NCBI RefSeq assembly: GCF_024679245.1
Contig: NC_090175.1
Span: 48,694,930-48,758,929 of the forward strand
Reading direction: 5' to 3'
Source: Pseudorasbora parva
Lineage: Eukaryota; Chordata; Actinopteri; Cypriniformes; Gobionidae
DNA length: 64,000 nucleotides
Shown: positions 36,503 to 47,224 of the stretch, one piece after another
Numbering within the stretch: the first letter of the stretch is position 1
How the letters are laid out: each line of letters starts with the position of its first letter
The notes under the pieces: generated by a model
Databases searched by the model: none
What the model was told of the DNA's origin: nothing
What the model saw: only the letters and a program-made list of their open reading frames with translations
Made by a program: the position numbers and the translations under genes

Positions 36503-38098
36503 ATGAATGGACAGGTTTTTCAGGTACTTGGACCAATCATGCTAACCCTTCTGCTGACGACTGTCCCAGTTGTTCAGAGCGGGAAGGTTCTTGTCTTTCC
36601 TGTGGATGGCAGTCACTGGGTCAACATGAACATCTTGGTTGAAGCACTTCATGCCAAAGGTCACAATGTTACAGTCATTCGGATGGCAGACAGCTGGTAC
36701 ATCAAAGAATTCTCTCCTCACTACACATCAATCAATCTCAAGTCTGACGGAGGATTTAGTGAAGAATTCCTGGAGATGTTTGCATCCAGACTTATGGAGA
36801 TTCTGAGAACGGGTTCTAATTGGGCTCGTCTAAAGCTGGAGATAGAGATATGGGCAAGTTCTTTGAAGATTATTAAAATAGAAAGTGAGATGATAGTCAA
36901 CATGATTGAAGACCAGGAGCTAATGCAGTCCTTAAAAGATGCCAAATATGATTTGATTCTTACAGATCCAGCCATGTTTGGAGGTGTCATATTGGGTCAT
37001 TATCTCAAACTGCCCATTGTCTACAATGTTCGTTGGACAGTTTACAATGAAGCTCATTTTGTTATAGCTCCTTCACCACTTTCTTATGTTCCTTTACCAA
37101 TGCTGGAGTTATCAGACCGCATGAGTTTCTTGGAAAGAGTGAAAAATGTCGTGATGTACATCATTACCGGAAAACTAGTTGCTTTCCTGTTTGCTCCAAC
37201 TTATAATGCACTTTGTGAACGCTTCATTGGCCCAGGAACATCCTACTTTCCTTTAGTTCAGGGTGCTGATCTGTGGCTCCATAGAGTTGATTTTATTTTT
37301 GAATTCCCACGTCCCACTATGCCAAACATCGTCTACATGGGAGGTTTTCAGTGCAAGCCATCAAAGCCTCTTCCACAAGACCTGGAGGACTTTGTGCAGA
37401 GCTCTGGAGAGCATGGCGTCATCATCATGTCTCTGGGGACAATCATTGGTCAGCTTCCTGATGATGTGGCGGAGGCCATTGCTGAAGCTTTTGCAGAACT
37501 TCCTCAGAAGATCATCTGGAGGTACAAAGGAAAGAGACCATCTACACTCGGGAACAACACCTTAATGATGGACTGGATGCCTCAGAATGATCTTCTGGGT
37601 CATCCTAAGACCAGAGCCTTTGTGGCACATGGAGGAACCAACGGAATTCAAGAAGCCATCTACCACGGGGTGCCGATCATTGGATTTGGGCTGATTTTTG
37701 ACCAGCCTGATAATCTTGCAAAAATGAGAGTAAAGGGTGTAGCCAAGAATGTAGACTTTGCCACCGTGGACAAGGACTCCTTCCTTCAAACTGTCAAAGA
37801 GGTTCTTTATGAGCCCTCTTATCGGGAGAACATGCAGAGGCTCTCAAGGCTTCACAAGGACGTCCCAGTGAAGCCTCTGGAAAACGCCATCTTCTGGATT
37901 GAGTTTGTTATGAGGCACAAAGGGGCCGCTCACTTGCGCACAGAGTCTTACAAAATGCCGTGGTACTCTTATCACTCCGTTGATGTCACACTGTTCCTGC
38001 TTTCTGCTCTGGCACTCATGATCATGACTATATATGCAGCTATCAGATATTTATGCTGCAGAATATGTTTTAAAAAAACAAAAAACAAATTTGAATGA
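36503..38098 (+). CDS. UDP-glucuronosyltransferase, UGT5 family (copy 3, intact)
   Basis: 531 aa from the ATG that follows the conserved acceptor AACAG-GAACT. It starts MNGQVFQVLGPIMLTLLLTT with cleavage expected near PVVQS-GKVLVF. The active-site His (GSHWVN), Asp (LTDP), 44-residue UDP-sugar signature, C-terminal helix and KNKFE retrieval tail are all present. It differs from copy 1 mainly between residues ~87 and 250 (for example NLKSDGGFSEEF and KIIKIESEMIVNM), part of the acceptor-binding half, so a different substrate range is plausible. Variants unlike the other copies include GTIIGQLP before the donor half and TGKLVAFLF near residue 240. The frame extends upstream to 36446, but that part is intron by comparison. 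No defect seen. Confidence 0.95.
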   Translation: MNGQVFQVLGPIMLTLLLTTVPVVQSGKVLVFPVDGSHWVNMNILVEALHAKGHNVTVIRMADSWYIKEFSPHYTSINLKSDGGFSEEFLEMFASRLMEILRTGSNWARLKLEIEIWASSLKIIKIESEMIVNMIEDQELMQSLKDAKYDLILTDPAMFGGVILGHYLKLPIVYNVRWTVYNEAHFVIAPSPLSYVPLPMLELSDRMSFLERVKNVVMYIITGKLVAFLFAPTYNALCERFIGPGTSYFPLVQGADLWLHRVDFIFEFPRPTMPNIVYMGGFQCKPSKPLPQDLEDFVQSSGEHGVIIMSLGTIIGQLPDDVAEAIAEAFAELPQKIIWRYKGKRPSTLGNNTLMMDWMPQNDLLGHPKTRAFVAHGGTNGIQEAIYHGVPIIGFGLIFDQPDNLAKMRVKGVAKNVDFATVDKDSFLQTVKEVLYEPSYRENMQRLSRLHKDVPVKPLENAIFWIEFVMRHKGAAHLRTESYKMPWYSYHSVDVTLFLLSALALMIMTIYAAIRYLCCRICFKKTKNKFE

Positions 38099-38424
38099 TT
38101 TAAAAAAAACTATTTTATTATTATTATTCATCATTAATTTACCAATGTTTTGATGCGCTACAAATAATGTAACAAATCTGTACTTGAGAGGTGATGTGAA
38201 ATTCTTTCTTTTTACAATAACGTATCTTTCCATTGTGTTTACATTGGTACAGTTTGAATGCTTACATTACTCTTAGAATAAGGCTTTATCAATATACATA
38301 ATTATGATAGACAGATAATAATAAAATCTAAGGGTTCGGGTTGTCTTGTAAGACAGTATAATCATGTTTTCTTAGAAATATCTCAATCCAAAAACATAGT
38401 GATAAAATTACCTTGGCTTAGGAC
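38099..38424. other. 3' flank of UGT copy 3
   Basis: AT-rich probable 3' UTR with no other feature. Confidence 0.5.
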
Positions 38425-39959
<1,535 letters not shown>

Positions 39960-39960
<1 letters not shown>

Positions 39961-40163
39961 TAGTAGCTCATTAACTAGATCTCTGGAGATAAATGCCCCT
40001 TGCCCTTTAAAGATTGTTTAACGAACTTTCACTTACATGTATAAATAGATGTTGACATGCATAGTAAGGACAAAGGTTGTGCTTGTAGTTGAATGACTTG
40101 CACTCCATTCAACAACAACAACAACAACAAAACAGGTAGATTTTCCATTATTCACAATGATGA
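39960..40163 (+). promoter_or_regulatory. Promoter and non-coding exon 1 of UGT copy 4
   Basis: In order: ATTAACTAG (39970), the direct-repeat-1 site TGCCCCTTGCCCT (39994-40006; minus strand AGGGCA-A-GGGGCA), a TATA box TATAAATAG (40040), then about 95 nt of exon and the donor GATGA-GTGAGA (40164). The same motifs at the same order and spacing occur before copy 5. The factors (HNF1, HNF4) are inferred from motif likeness and the known liver control of UGT genes. A (CAA)n run lies within the exon. A possible second 5' exon is at 40199-40220 (CTAG / GTAAGT). Confidence 0.6.
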
Positions 40164-40614
40164 GTGAGATTTTTTTTAATTTATTTTTTTTTATCTAGAT
40201 TACAGCCTGGAACATACTGTGTAAGTAAAAACAAATGTACATCATTACACTTTAATTACAGCTAGAAAGTTACACTATACATTTGTTTACTTACGCAGTA
40301 CTTTTCCAGACTGTAAAGCATTCACTTTGTTCTTTTCTGTAAAACAGATACAGTCTCTCTTATTGTGATGAATGTCTATAATGCATTTTTTTCTTTGTTT
40401 TGGGGAGTTAATGCAGTTAATTTAATATTTTTAAATGCTGAGGTTTGCCTCTATTTCCTATATGTATAGATTTTGTTGTTGTTGTTGTTGTTTTAAGCAA
40501 GAATACGATAATTGTATATTATGTGGTATATTAACTACAACGAATCACATTTAGAGTTTGGACCATTGTAATTTGGAACTGTATTTTTTCTTTACTTTCT
40601 TTTCAACAGGAACT

Positions 40615-41297
40615 ATGAATGGACAGGTTTTTCAGGTACTTGGACCAATCATGCTAACCCTTCTGCTGACGACTGTCCCAGTTGTTCAGAGCGGGAAGGT
40701 TCTTGTCTTTCCTGTGGATGGCAGTCACTGGGTCAACATGAACATCTTGGTTGAAGCACTTCATGCCAAAGGTCACCATGTTACAGTCATTCGGATGGCA
40801 GACAGCTGGTACATCAAAGAATTCTCTCATCACTACACATCAATCCACAAAAGGATTTAGTGAAGAATCCGTCAAGGTGTTTGCATCCAGACTACTGGGA
40901 ATTATAAGGGCGGGTTCGATATTGGCTCGTCGTCTAAAGGTGGAGATAGAGATGCTGTAATGTATTTTAGTGATGCTTGTAGTAGAAACGGGATATTATC
41001 AACAGGTTTGAAGACAAGCAGCTAATACAGTGCTTAAAAGATGCCAAATATAATTTGATTCTTAGAGATTCAGTCAAGTTTGGAGGCATACTATTGGGTC
41101 ATTATCTCAAACTGCCTATTGTCTACAATGTTCGTTGGACAGTTTACAATGAAGGCCATTTTGTAATAGCTCCTTCACCACTTTCTTATGTTCCTGCTCT
41201 AATGCTGGAGTTATCAGACCGCATGAGTTTCTTGGAAAGAGTGAAGAATGTTTTGATCTACATCATACCAGAAATACAGCAAGCTATCATGATTATC
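40615..41297 (+). pseudogene. UGT5-family copy 4, truncated pseudogene
   Basis: Closest to copy 5: shared LLGI, FGGILLGHYLKLP, PALMLELSDRMSF and QAIMI. The first ~80 codons are intact. An 11-nt deletion at about 40847-40850, compared with copy 5, then shifts the frame, which ends at 40860. Further lesions follow, and a conserved frame is again readable at 41055-41295. Similarity stops abruptly near 41297 at residue ~240, so the UDP-sugar signature and membrane helix are missing. The sequence after the break is a retroposon-type tail. The promoter module upstream is well kept, so a transcript could still be made. No enzyme is expected. Confidence 0.92.
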
Positions 41298-41309
41298 CCC
41301 TTCCACTGA

Positions 41310-41520
41310 ATTGGCTCTATCACCCTCTCTCCTCTCCACCTATCACTGGTGTGTGTTGAGGGCACTGGTGCTCTGTGCCTGGTATCATCCAAGTGGATGC
41401 TGCACACTGGTGGTGGTTGAGGAGAGACCACTGACATGAGTGTAAACACTTTGGGTGTACTGTACATATAAAAGCACTATATAAATGCCTCATTCATTCA
41501 TTCATTCATTTTGATTGAGT
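41310..41520 (+). mobile_element. L2/SINE-type retroposon 3' end at the pseudogene break
   Basis: AAGTGGATGCTGCACACTGG, GGTGGTTGAGGAGAG, GTAAACACTTTGGGTG and AAAGCACTATATAAATGC followed by (ATTC)n form the typical 3' region of fish L2-like retroposons. It directly adjoins the point where UGT copy 4 loses homology. Confidence 0.65.
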
Positions 41521-41686
41521 AGCTATTCAATATTTTTTAAATTATTGATTTATAATGAAAACAACAACAACAACCTAATTCTGAGTATCATAATTTTAAT
41601 GCAGGCTAATCCACAGATATTGTACACTTCTCCCGCTATTGACAGATTTTTCTAGCTATCCATGTCTTCACTGTTTATGGAAGGGG

Positions 41687-42197
41687 GTAGCCTAGAAATC
41701 TAGACGCACCCTAGCTTCATTAAATCTAATCTGCCGAGAGTATCGTGTAGCAACTCTCAATACACGTCTGAGCTGTAAAAACCAAAATCTGGTCAGGCCA
41801 ATCAAATCGTGTATAGAGTCGGTCGGGGGGGGTTAACATAATGACGGCCGAGTTGCGTTTGTGTGCTACTAGTAAACACTGAAGCTGGCGAACGGCGGTC
41901 TTTTGAATCAGCTTTGACCGCGACTCTGGAAGACTTGGAGTTAAGCTTTTCGCTGAGAAAAGAACAAAGAACGGCACTGAAGTCATTTTTTAAAAAGGGA
42001 AGATGTGTTCAGAGTTTTGCCGACCGAATACGGCGAAAGTTTAATCTATCAGCTCCGCTTCATGTTACTCTGGTTAGTTGTAGCGCTATCTAATTGCGTG
42101 CAGAGGGAGTTTGAAAGACTCTGATTGAGCACTGTCTGGAAACCCTTGGTGAGTTTCCAGACCAAACATCTTGATGTTGGTCTGGCTTGTCAGCCTA
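41687..42197 (+). mobile_element. hAT-like element carrying a RecQ-helicase-like fragment (copy A)
   Basis: The element runs from GTAGCCTAGAAATCTAGACG to GGCTTGTCAGCCTA, flanked by GGAAGGGG on both sides (41679-41686, 42198-42205). Inside, on the plus strand, the frame 41863-41990 reads ALTATLEDLELSFSLRKEQR then TALKSFFKK. After a one-base shift it continues DVFRVLPTEYGESLIYQL. This resembles the start of RecQ-type DNA helicases up to their ATP-binding motif I (TGYGKS in intact enzymes, TEYGES here). The invariant lysine is lost, so no activity is expected. A second copy lies at 57850-58362 in the other orientation. Confidence 0.75.
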
Positions 42198-42986
42198 GGA
42201 AGGGGGTGCTATTATGCTTCTTTTAGCACAGAATCTCTGGATCAAAACACAGATGAAGAAAAAGCAGAAACAAACGATAGAAGATTTGTAACGCAAATGT
42301 AAAATAAAGTGATCATAAAAATGTAACAACATATATGTTCAAAAGTACCTAAATGTTACTTAATGAACTGCTGAACCCATGAAGAGGAAATGACTGCCAA
42401 GCTTTGGAGGTGCTGATGAACTTGATCTAGGCCATCTGTGTTTTGATCATCATTCTAAATCTGATCTGGATAATGTCTTTGACTAAAATGCAATTTTGTT
42501 CAAAATGTTTTTTTTTTTGTTTTTTTTATGAAACGTACATTCAAGTGTTGATAAAAAATAATGCATGAACCTATAATAAAATGTTTTTAAATTGGAAAGG
42601 GTTAAAGGTATTTCAAGTATGAAAAAAGGAACATATAGAATACTTATAGTGCAAAAGTAATATATACATAGTAAACCATGATGTTATGTTCACATAAGTA
42701 TATTTTCAGTATAAAACTACTAAACTAGTTTACTGAGAGTATATTTTAAGTTTCCTATCATAAACAAAAAAAGAATGTACAAGTATTAAAATAGTAAACT
42801 ACTACTAAGTTCTCTTGTAGTACAGATGCAGAACTAATGAGAAACGTATTGTAGTTGTGAACTTAAAAGTTTACTACTGTTACACTTATAGCACAATTAC
42901 ATGTATACTTTTATATACTAAATGTGGGCCAATTTATTCCCAAGCAGTATTGAAAAAGTAAAATTAAGTTTACTTCTAGTACATTA
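42198..42986. other. No gene recognised
   Basis: AT-rich sequence rich in TATACTTA/AGTATA-like short inverted motifs. No supported feature. Confidence 0.4.
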
Positions 42987-44210
42987 AAGGGGGGGTGAAA
43001 CACTCAGTTTCAGTCAATCTCATGTCAATCTTGAGTACCTATAGAGTAGTATTGCATCCTTCATATCTCCAAAAAGTCTTTAGTTTTATTATATTTATAA
43101 AAGAAATATAGGCTGTACCGAGTCTTTCCGGAAAAAAAACGAGCGCCTGGAGGCATATCGTGTGGGCGGAGCTAAAGAATGACGAGCGCACACAAAGCGG
43201 TGACGTCCTCAAGTGTGGAGAAACCCATGGGTATCGATCTCAGCTAATAGATATATTATCCAGAATCAAATTCGGAGGCTGAAATAAATTGAACAGGAGA
43301 AACAGCAACAGCAGGACCGTCCGTCTCTGTGGTATGTACTGTATTTAGGGGCCTGTCAACATCTGTGTGTCTTTCCTCGCAGTTAATGAGGACATGATTC
43401 GGTTTATGGACTATTGTATGGGACTAAACCTTAGCAGTAGCAAACAAAACGGTTTTGCACGTCAGACTAGTGTAACGTTATACATAGAACAGCAATGGAG
43501 TAACGTTAGCGCATTTGAATGACGAAGCACGCGATCTTGTCGTTTACTGATGTTTACTGCTGTGTCTATGTCTTACTGCCATACAAATGTCTATGCTGTT
43601 GTCGCGTGACAACAGCATAGACATTTAAAGCAGTTTTACTCACCGCCTGCTTCCAAAGAAGGACCGAACCTTTATCGCTGGGACTGCTCTGTCAAAATCA
43701 TACCACACTTCTTTGGTATGATTTGGTGAAGTCATGTGACAGCAGTGACCGTGGAAATCCACTTTACGACGCGACTGAAGTGATGTTGTGAAGCTTCCCG
43801 TCATTTCTGCGTTCAAATCGGTTCAAATGCAGCGCTGCCTTCCCGGAATGCTGTGCTGAAGCGTTGAAGTCGCTTGATGTCACCCATAGGAATAAAGTGG
43901 AGCGCGGCACGCAACATAAGTGTTCACGGACGAGTGGATCTGCAGCTGAGTGAGTGTTTATGAGCGTGCATTTCCTCTCTCGCTCTAGTCACGCGCGCGC
44001 ACCCTTCCGGGGGAAGAGCCCGTACGGCCGATACAAGGACCTGCCGCTCTTCTTAACGTCAAACCGACCCATACTCTCCGAAACTCTTGTGAGAAACTGG
44101 AAGGAGTATTTTTGACACAGAAATACTCCATCAAAGGTCCAACATTAGTTTTTTCAACATAACTTTGTCTATGTTTAGGATGGGAATCCAAGTCTTTAAC
44201 ACTGTAAAAA
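42987..44210. mobile_element. Probable ~1.2-kb DNA repeat beginning TTAAAGGGGGGGTGAAACAC
   Basis: A block of raised CpG content starts ATTAAAGGGGGGGTGAAACA (42984) and ends near ATGGGAATCCAAGTCTTTAA. I recognise the left end as that of a common cyprinid DNA repeat; the matching right terminus is missing or replaced. It contains two perfect or near-perfect hairpins (see findings). No protein-coding frame seen. Confidence 0.5.
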
Positions 44211-44254
44211 GCTCTAGTATTAGTATTAGTATACTAACTAAATAATGTATACTT

Positions 44255-44464
44255 ATGCTGTAAAAAAAAAAAAAAAAAATCAGGTCTCCAACTGAATTTT
44301 TTCTAGGAACTGATCACATCACAACTAAATTTTTCAGTTGGCCAAATTGAATTTCTGTTAATTAAACTGAATCAATTCACAGAAATTCAATTTGGACAAC
44401 TGACATTTTTTTATGTGACCAGTCACTAGAAAATTTTCAATTGGAGAATTTTTTTAACAGTGTA
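44255..44464. mobile_element. Palindromic MITE, family A (copy 2)
   Basis: Same design as 14677-14880: ends TGCTGTAAAAAAA / TTTTTTTAACAGTGTA, arms ACTGATCACATCACA / TGTGACCAGTCACTAG and GGCCAAATTGAATTTCTG / CAGAAATTCAATTTGGAC around AATTAAACTGAATCAATT. It lies just upstream of the UGT copy 5 promoter. Confidence 0.85.
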
Positions 44465-44554
44465 AAAATATACTTGAATATTACTTAAGTGTACTTTATA
44501 AAATAAACTTAAAGTATACTTCATTTTCATAAGGGCTAGTTTGTACCATAAACG

Positions 44555-44764
44555 TAATGTTAAATAGTAGTTGATTAACTAGAACTTTAGAGGTAAATGC
44601 CCCTTGCCCTTTAAAGATTGTTTAACAAACCCTCACTCACATATATAAATAGATGTTGACATGCATATCAAGGACAAAGGCTACGCTTGAGGTTGGATGA
44701 CTTGCACTCCATTCAAGAAAAAGTTAACCAGGCAGCCTAGATTTTCCATTATTCACAATGATGG
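44555..44764 (+). promoter_or_regulatory. Promoter and non-coding exon 1 of UGT copy 5
   Basis: GATTAAC (44573-44579, HNF1-like half-site), TGCCCCTTGCCCT (44598-44610, HNF4-type direct repeat 1 on the minus strand) and the TATA box TATAAAT (44644-44650) precede an exon of roughly 90 nt. The exon ends ATGATGG with the strong donor GTGAGT (44765). The intron would run to the acceptor TTCAACAG at 45098. Spacing of the three sites matches copy 4. Transcription start is estimated near 44675. Confidence 0.65.
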
Positions 44765-45103
44765 GTGAGTTTTGTTTTTTTCTTAAAAAGATGCAGTTTC
44801 TCTTTCCTTGTGATGGTTATTGAATGATTTTGGATGGAGTGTATATTTTGATTCATTTTTATATTGCTGTGAAATATTTAAATGTTTCCCTTTGAAAATA
44901 AATTTAATATTTTTGTATATGCTAAAAAAAAATTGCCTCTACATATTTCCTCTGTAGATTCAGTTTTATTGTAAAGCTTCTATAAGTATTAAAACAAGAA
45001 TTATATACTGTATCCTAATTATAATTATTTACATTTACAAATACTGTTATAGAAAACGTATTTACTTAATTTAGAATAGTATCTTTTCTTTTCAACAGGA
45101 ACT

Positions 45104-46699
45104 ATGAATGGACAGGTTTTTCAGGTACTTGGACCAATCATGCTAACCCTTCTGCTGACGACTGTCCCAGTTGTTCAGAGCGGGAAGGTTCTTGTCTTTC
45201 CTGTGGATGGCAGTCACTGGGTCAACATGAACATCTTGGTTGAAGCACTTCATGCCAAAGGTCACCATGTTACAGTCATTCGGATGGCAGACAGCTGGTA
45301 CATCAAAAAATTCTCTCCTCACTACACATCAATCAATCTCAAGTCTGACGGAGGATTTAGTGAAGAATTCCTGGAGACGTTTGCATCCAGACTACTGGGA
45401 ATTATGAGGGAGGGTTCGATCTGGGCTCGTTTAAGGCTGGAGATAGATATGTGGCAAAGTTTTTCAGGGATGCTTGAAATAGAAAACAGGATGATAATCA
45501 GCATGTTTGAAGACCAGGAGCTAATGCAGTCCTTAAAAGATGCCAAATATGATTTGGTTCTTACAGATCCAGTCAAGTTTGGAGGCATACTATTGGGTCA
45601 TTATCTCAAACTGCCTATTGTCTACAATGTTCGTTGGACAGTTTACAATGAAGCTCATTTTGTAATAGCTCCTTCACCACTTTCTTATGTTCCTGCTCTA
45701 ATGCTGGAGTTATCAGACCGCATGAGTTTCTTGGAAAGAGTGAAGAATGTTTTGATGTACATCATAACAGAAACACAGCAAGCTATCATGATTACTCCAA
45801 CTTATAATGCACTTTGTGAACGCTTCATTGGCCCAGGAACATCCTACTTTCCTTTAATTCAGGGTGCTGATCTGTGGCTCCATAGAGTTGATTTTATTTT
45901 TGAATTCCCACGTCCCACTATGCCAAACATCGTCTACATGGGAGGTTTTCAGTGCAAGCCATCAAAGCCTCTTCCACAAGATCTGGAGGACTTTGTGCAG
46001 AGCTCTGGAGAGCATGGCGTCATCATCATGTCTCTGGGCACTCTCGTTGGTCAGCTTCCTGATGATGTGGCGGAGGCCATTGCTGAAGCTTTTGCAGAAC
46101 TTCCTCAGAAGATCATCTGGAGGTACAAAGGAAAGAGACCATCTACACTCGGGAACAACACCTTAATGATGGACTGGATGCCTCAGAATGATCTTCTGGG
46201 TCATCCTAAGACCAGAGCCTTTGTGGCACATGGAGGAACCAACGGAATTCAAGAAGCTATCTACCACGGGGTGCCGATCATTGGATTTGGGCTGATTTTT
46301 GACCAGCCTGATAATCTTGCAAAAATGAGAGTAAAGGGTGTAGCCAAGAATGTAGACTTTGCCACGGTGGATAAGGACTCCTTCCTTCAAACTGTCAAAG
46401 AGGTTCTTTATGAGCCCTCTTATCGGGAGAACATGCAGAGGCTCTCAAGGCTTCACAAGGACGTCCCAGTGAAGCCTCTGGACAACGCCATCTTCTGGAT
46501 TGAGTTTGTTATGAGGCACAAAGGGGCCGCTCACTTGCGCACAGAGTCTTACAAAATGCCGTGGTACTCTTATCACTCTGTTGATGTCACACTGTTCCTG
46601 CTTTCTGCTCTGGCACTCATGATCATGACTATATATGCAGCTATCAGATATTTATGTTGTAGAATATGCATGAGAAAAACAAAAAACAAGCAACATTAA
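45104..46699 (+). CDS. UDP-glucuronosyltransferase, UGT5 family (copy 5, intact)
   Basis: 531 aa. It begins MNGQVFQVLGP, has the cleavage region PVVQS-GKVLVF, His38 in GSHWVN, Asp in LVLTDP, the full UDP-sugar signature (HGGTNG...DQPDN), a C-terminal helix and the tail KNKQH (KxKxx). Its acceptor half has its own variants (LLGIMREGSIWARLRLE, MLEIENRMIISMFED, TETQQAIMITP) and is closest to pseudogene copy 4. This is therefore the surviving member of the most recent duplication. It has the best-preserved promoter module. A (TATC)n tract starts only ~10 bp after the stop, inside the presumed 3' UTR. Confidence 0.95.
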   Translation: MNGQVFQVLGPIMLTLLLTTVPVVQSGKVLVFPVDGSHWVNMNILVEALHAKGHHVTVIRMADSWYIKKFSPHYTSINLKSDGGFSEEFLETFASRLLGIMREGSIWARLRLEIDMWQSFSGMLEIENRMIISMFEDQELMQSLKDAKYDLVLTDPVKFGGILLGHYLKLPIVYNVRWTVYNEAHFVIAPSPLSYVPALMLELSDRMSFLERVKNVLMYIITETQQAIMITPTYNALCERFIGPGTSYFPLIQGADLWLHRVDFIFEFPRPTMPNIVYMGGFQCKPSKPLPQDLEDFVQSSGEHGVIIMSLGTLVGQLPDDVAEAIAEAFAELPQKIIWRYKGKRPSTLGNNTLMMDWMPQNDLLGHPKTRAFVAHGGTNGIQEAIYHGVPIIGFGLIFDQPDNLAKMRVKGVAKNVDFATVDKDSFLQTVKEVLYEPSYRENMQRLSRLHKDVPVKPLDNAIFWIEFVMRHKGAAHLRTESYKMPWYSYHSVDVTLFLLSALALMIMTIYAAIRYLCCRICMRKTKNKQH

Positions 46700-46708
46700 T
46701 GTGAATGA

Positions 46709-46868
<160 letters not shown>

Positions 46869-47224
46869 AGTCTATGGTATACCTTTTCTTTCTTAAAAAG
46901 CATTGTTCATCAATGGAAAACTACAAACACAATTCATTACTTGACAAATAGCAAACTTGTCTTGTTCTGAATGATACAAGAAGTAAGGACAGTTCAATAG
47001 GGGCATCCTTGTGATTGTGTATCGGGCCCAGCCCTGACCAATTTACTGCCCTAGATAAGAATTTATTTGATGCCCCTTGTATTAATGTTTAGCACTAACA
47101 TTACATGTTATCAGTCTAAGATGTGGAAACACTGGTACTGTTTTATTTTTGTAAGTTGTGTTTTAAAAATTGTTCTCTGAGTCCAGTTTCTTCTACCTCT
47201 GTCATTGTGTTAATGATGTATACA
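46869..47224. other. No gene recognised
   Basis: Short spacer with no supported feature. Confidence 0.45.
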
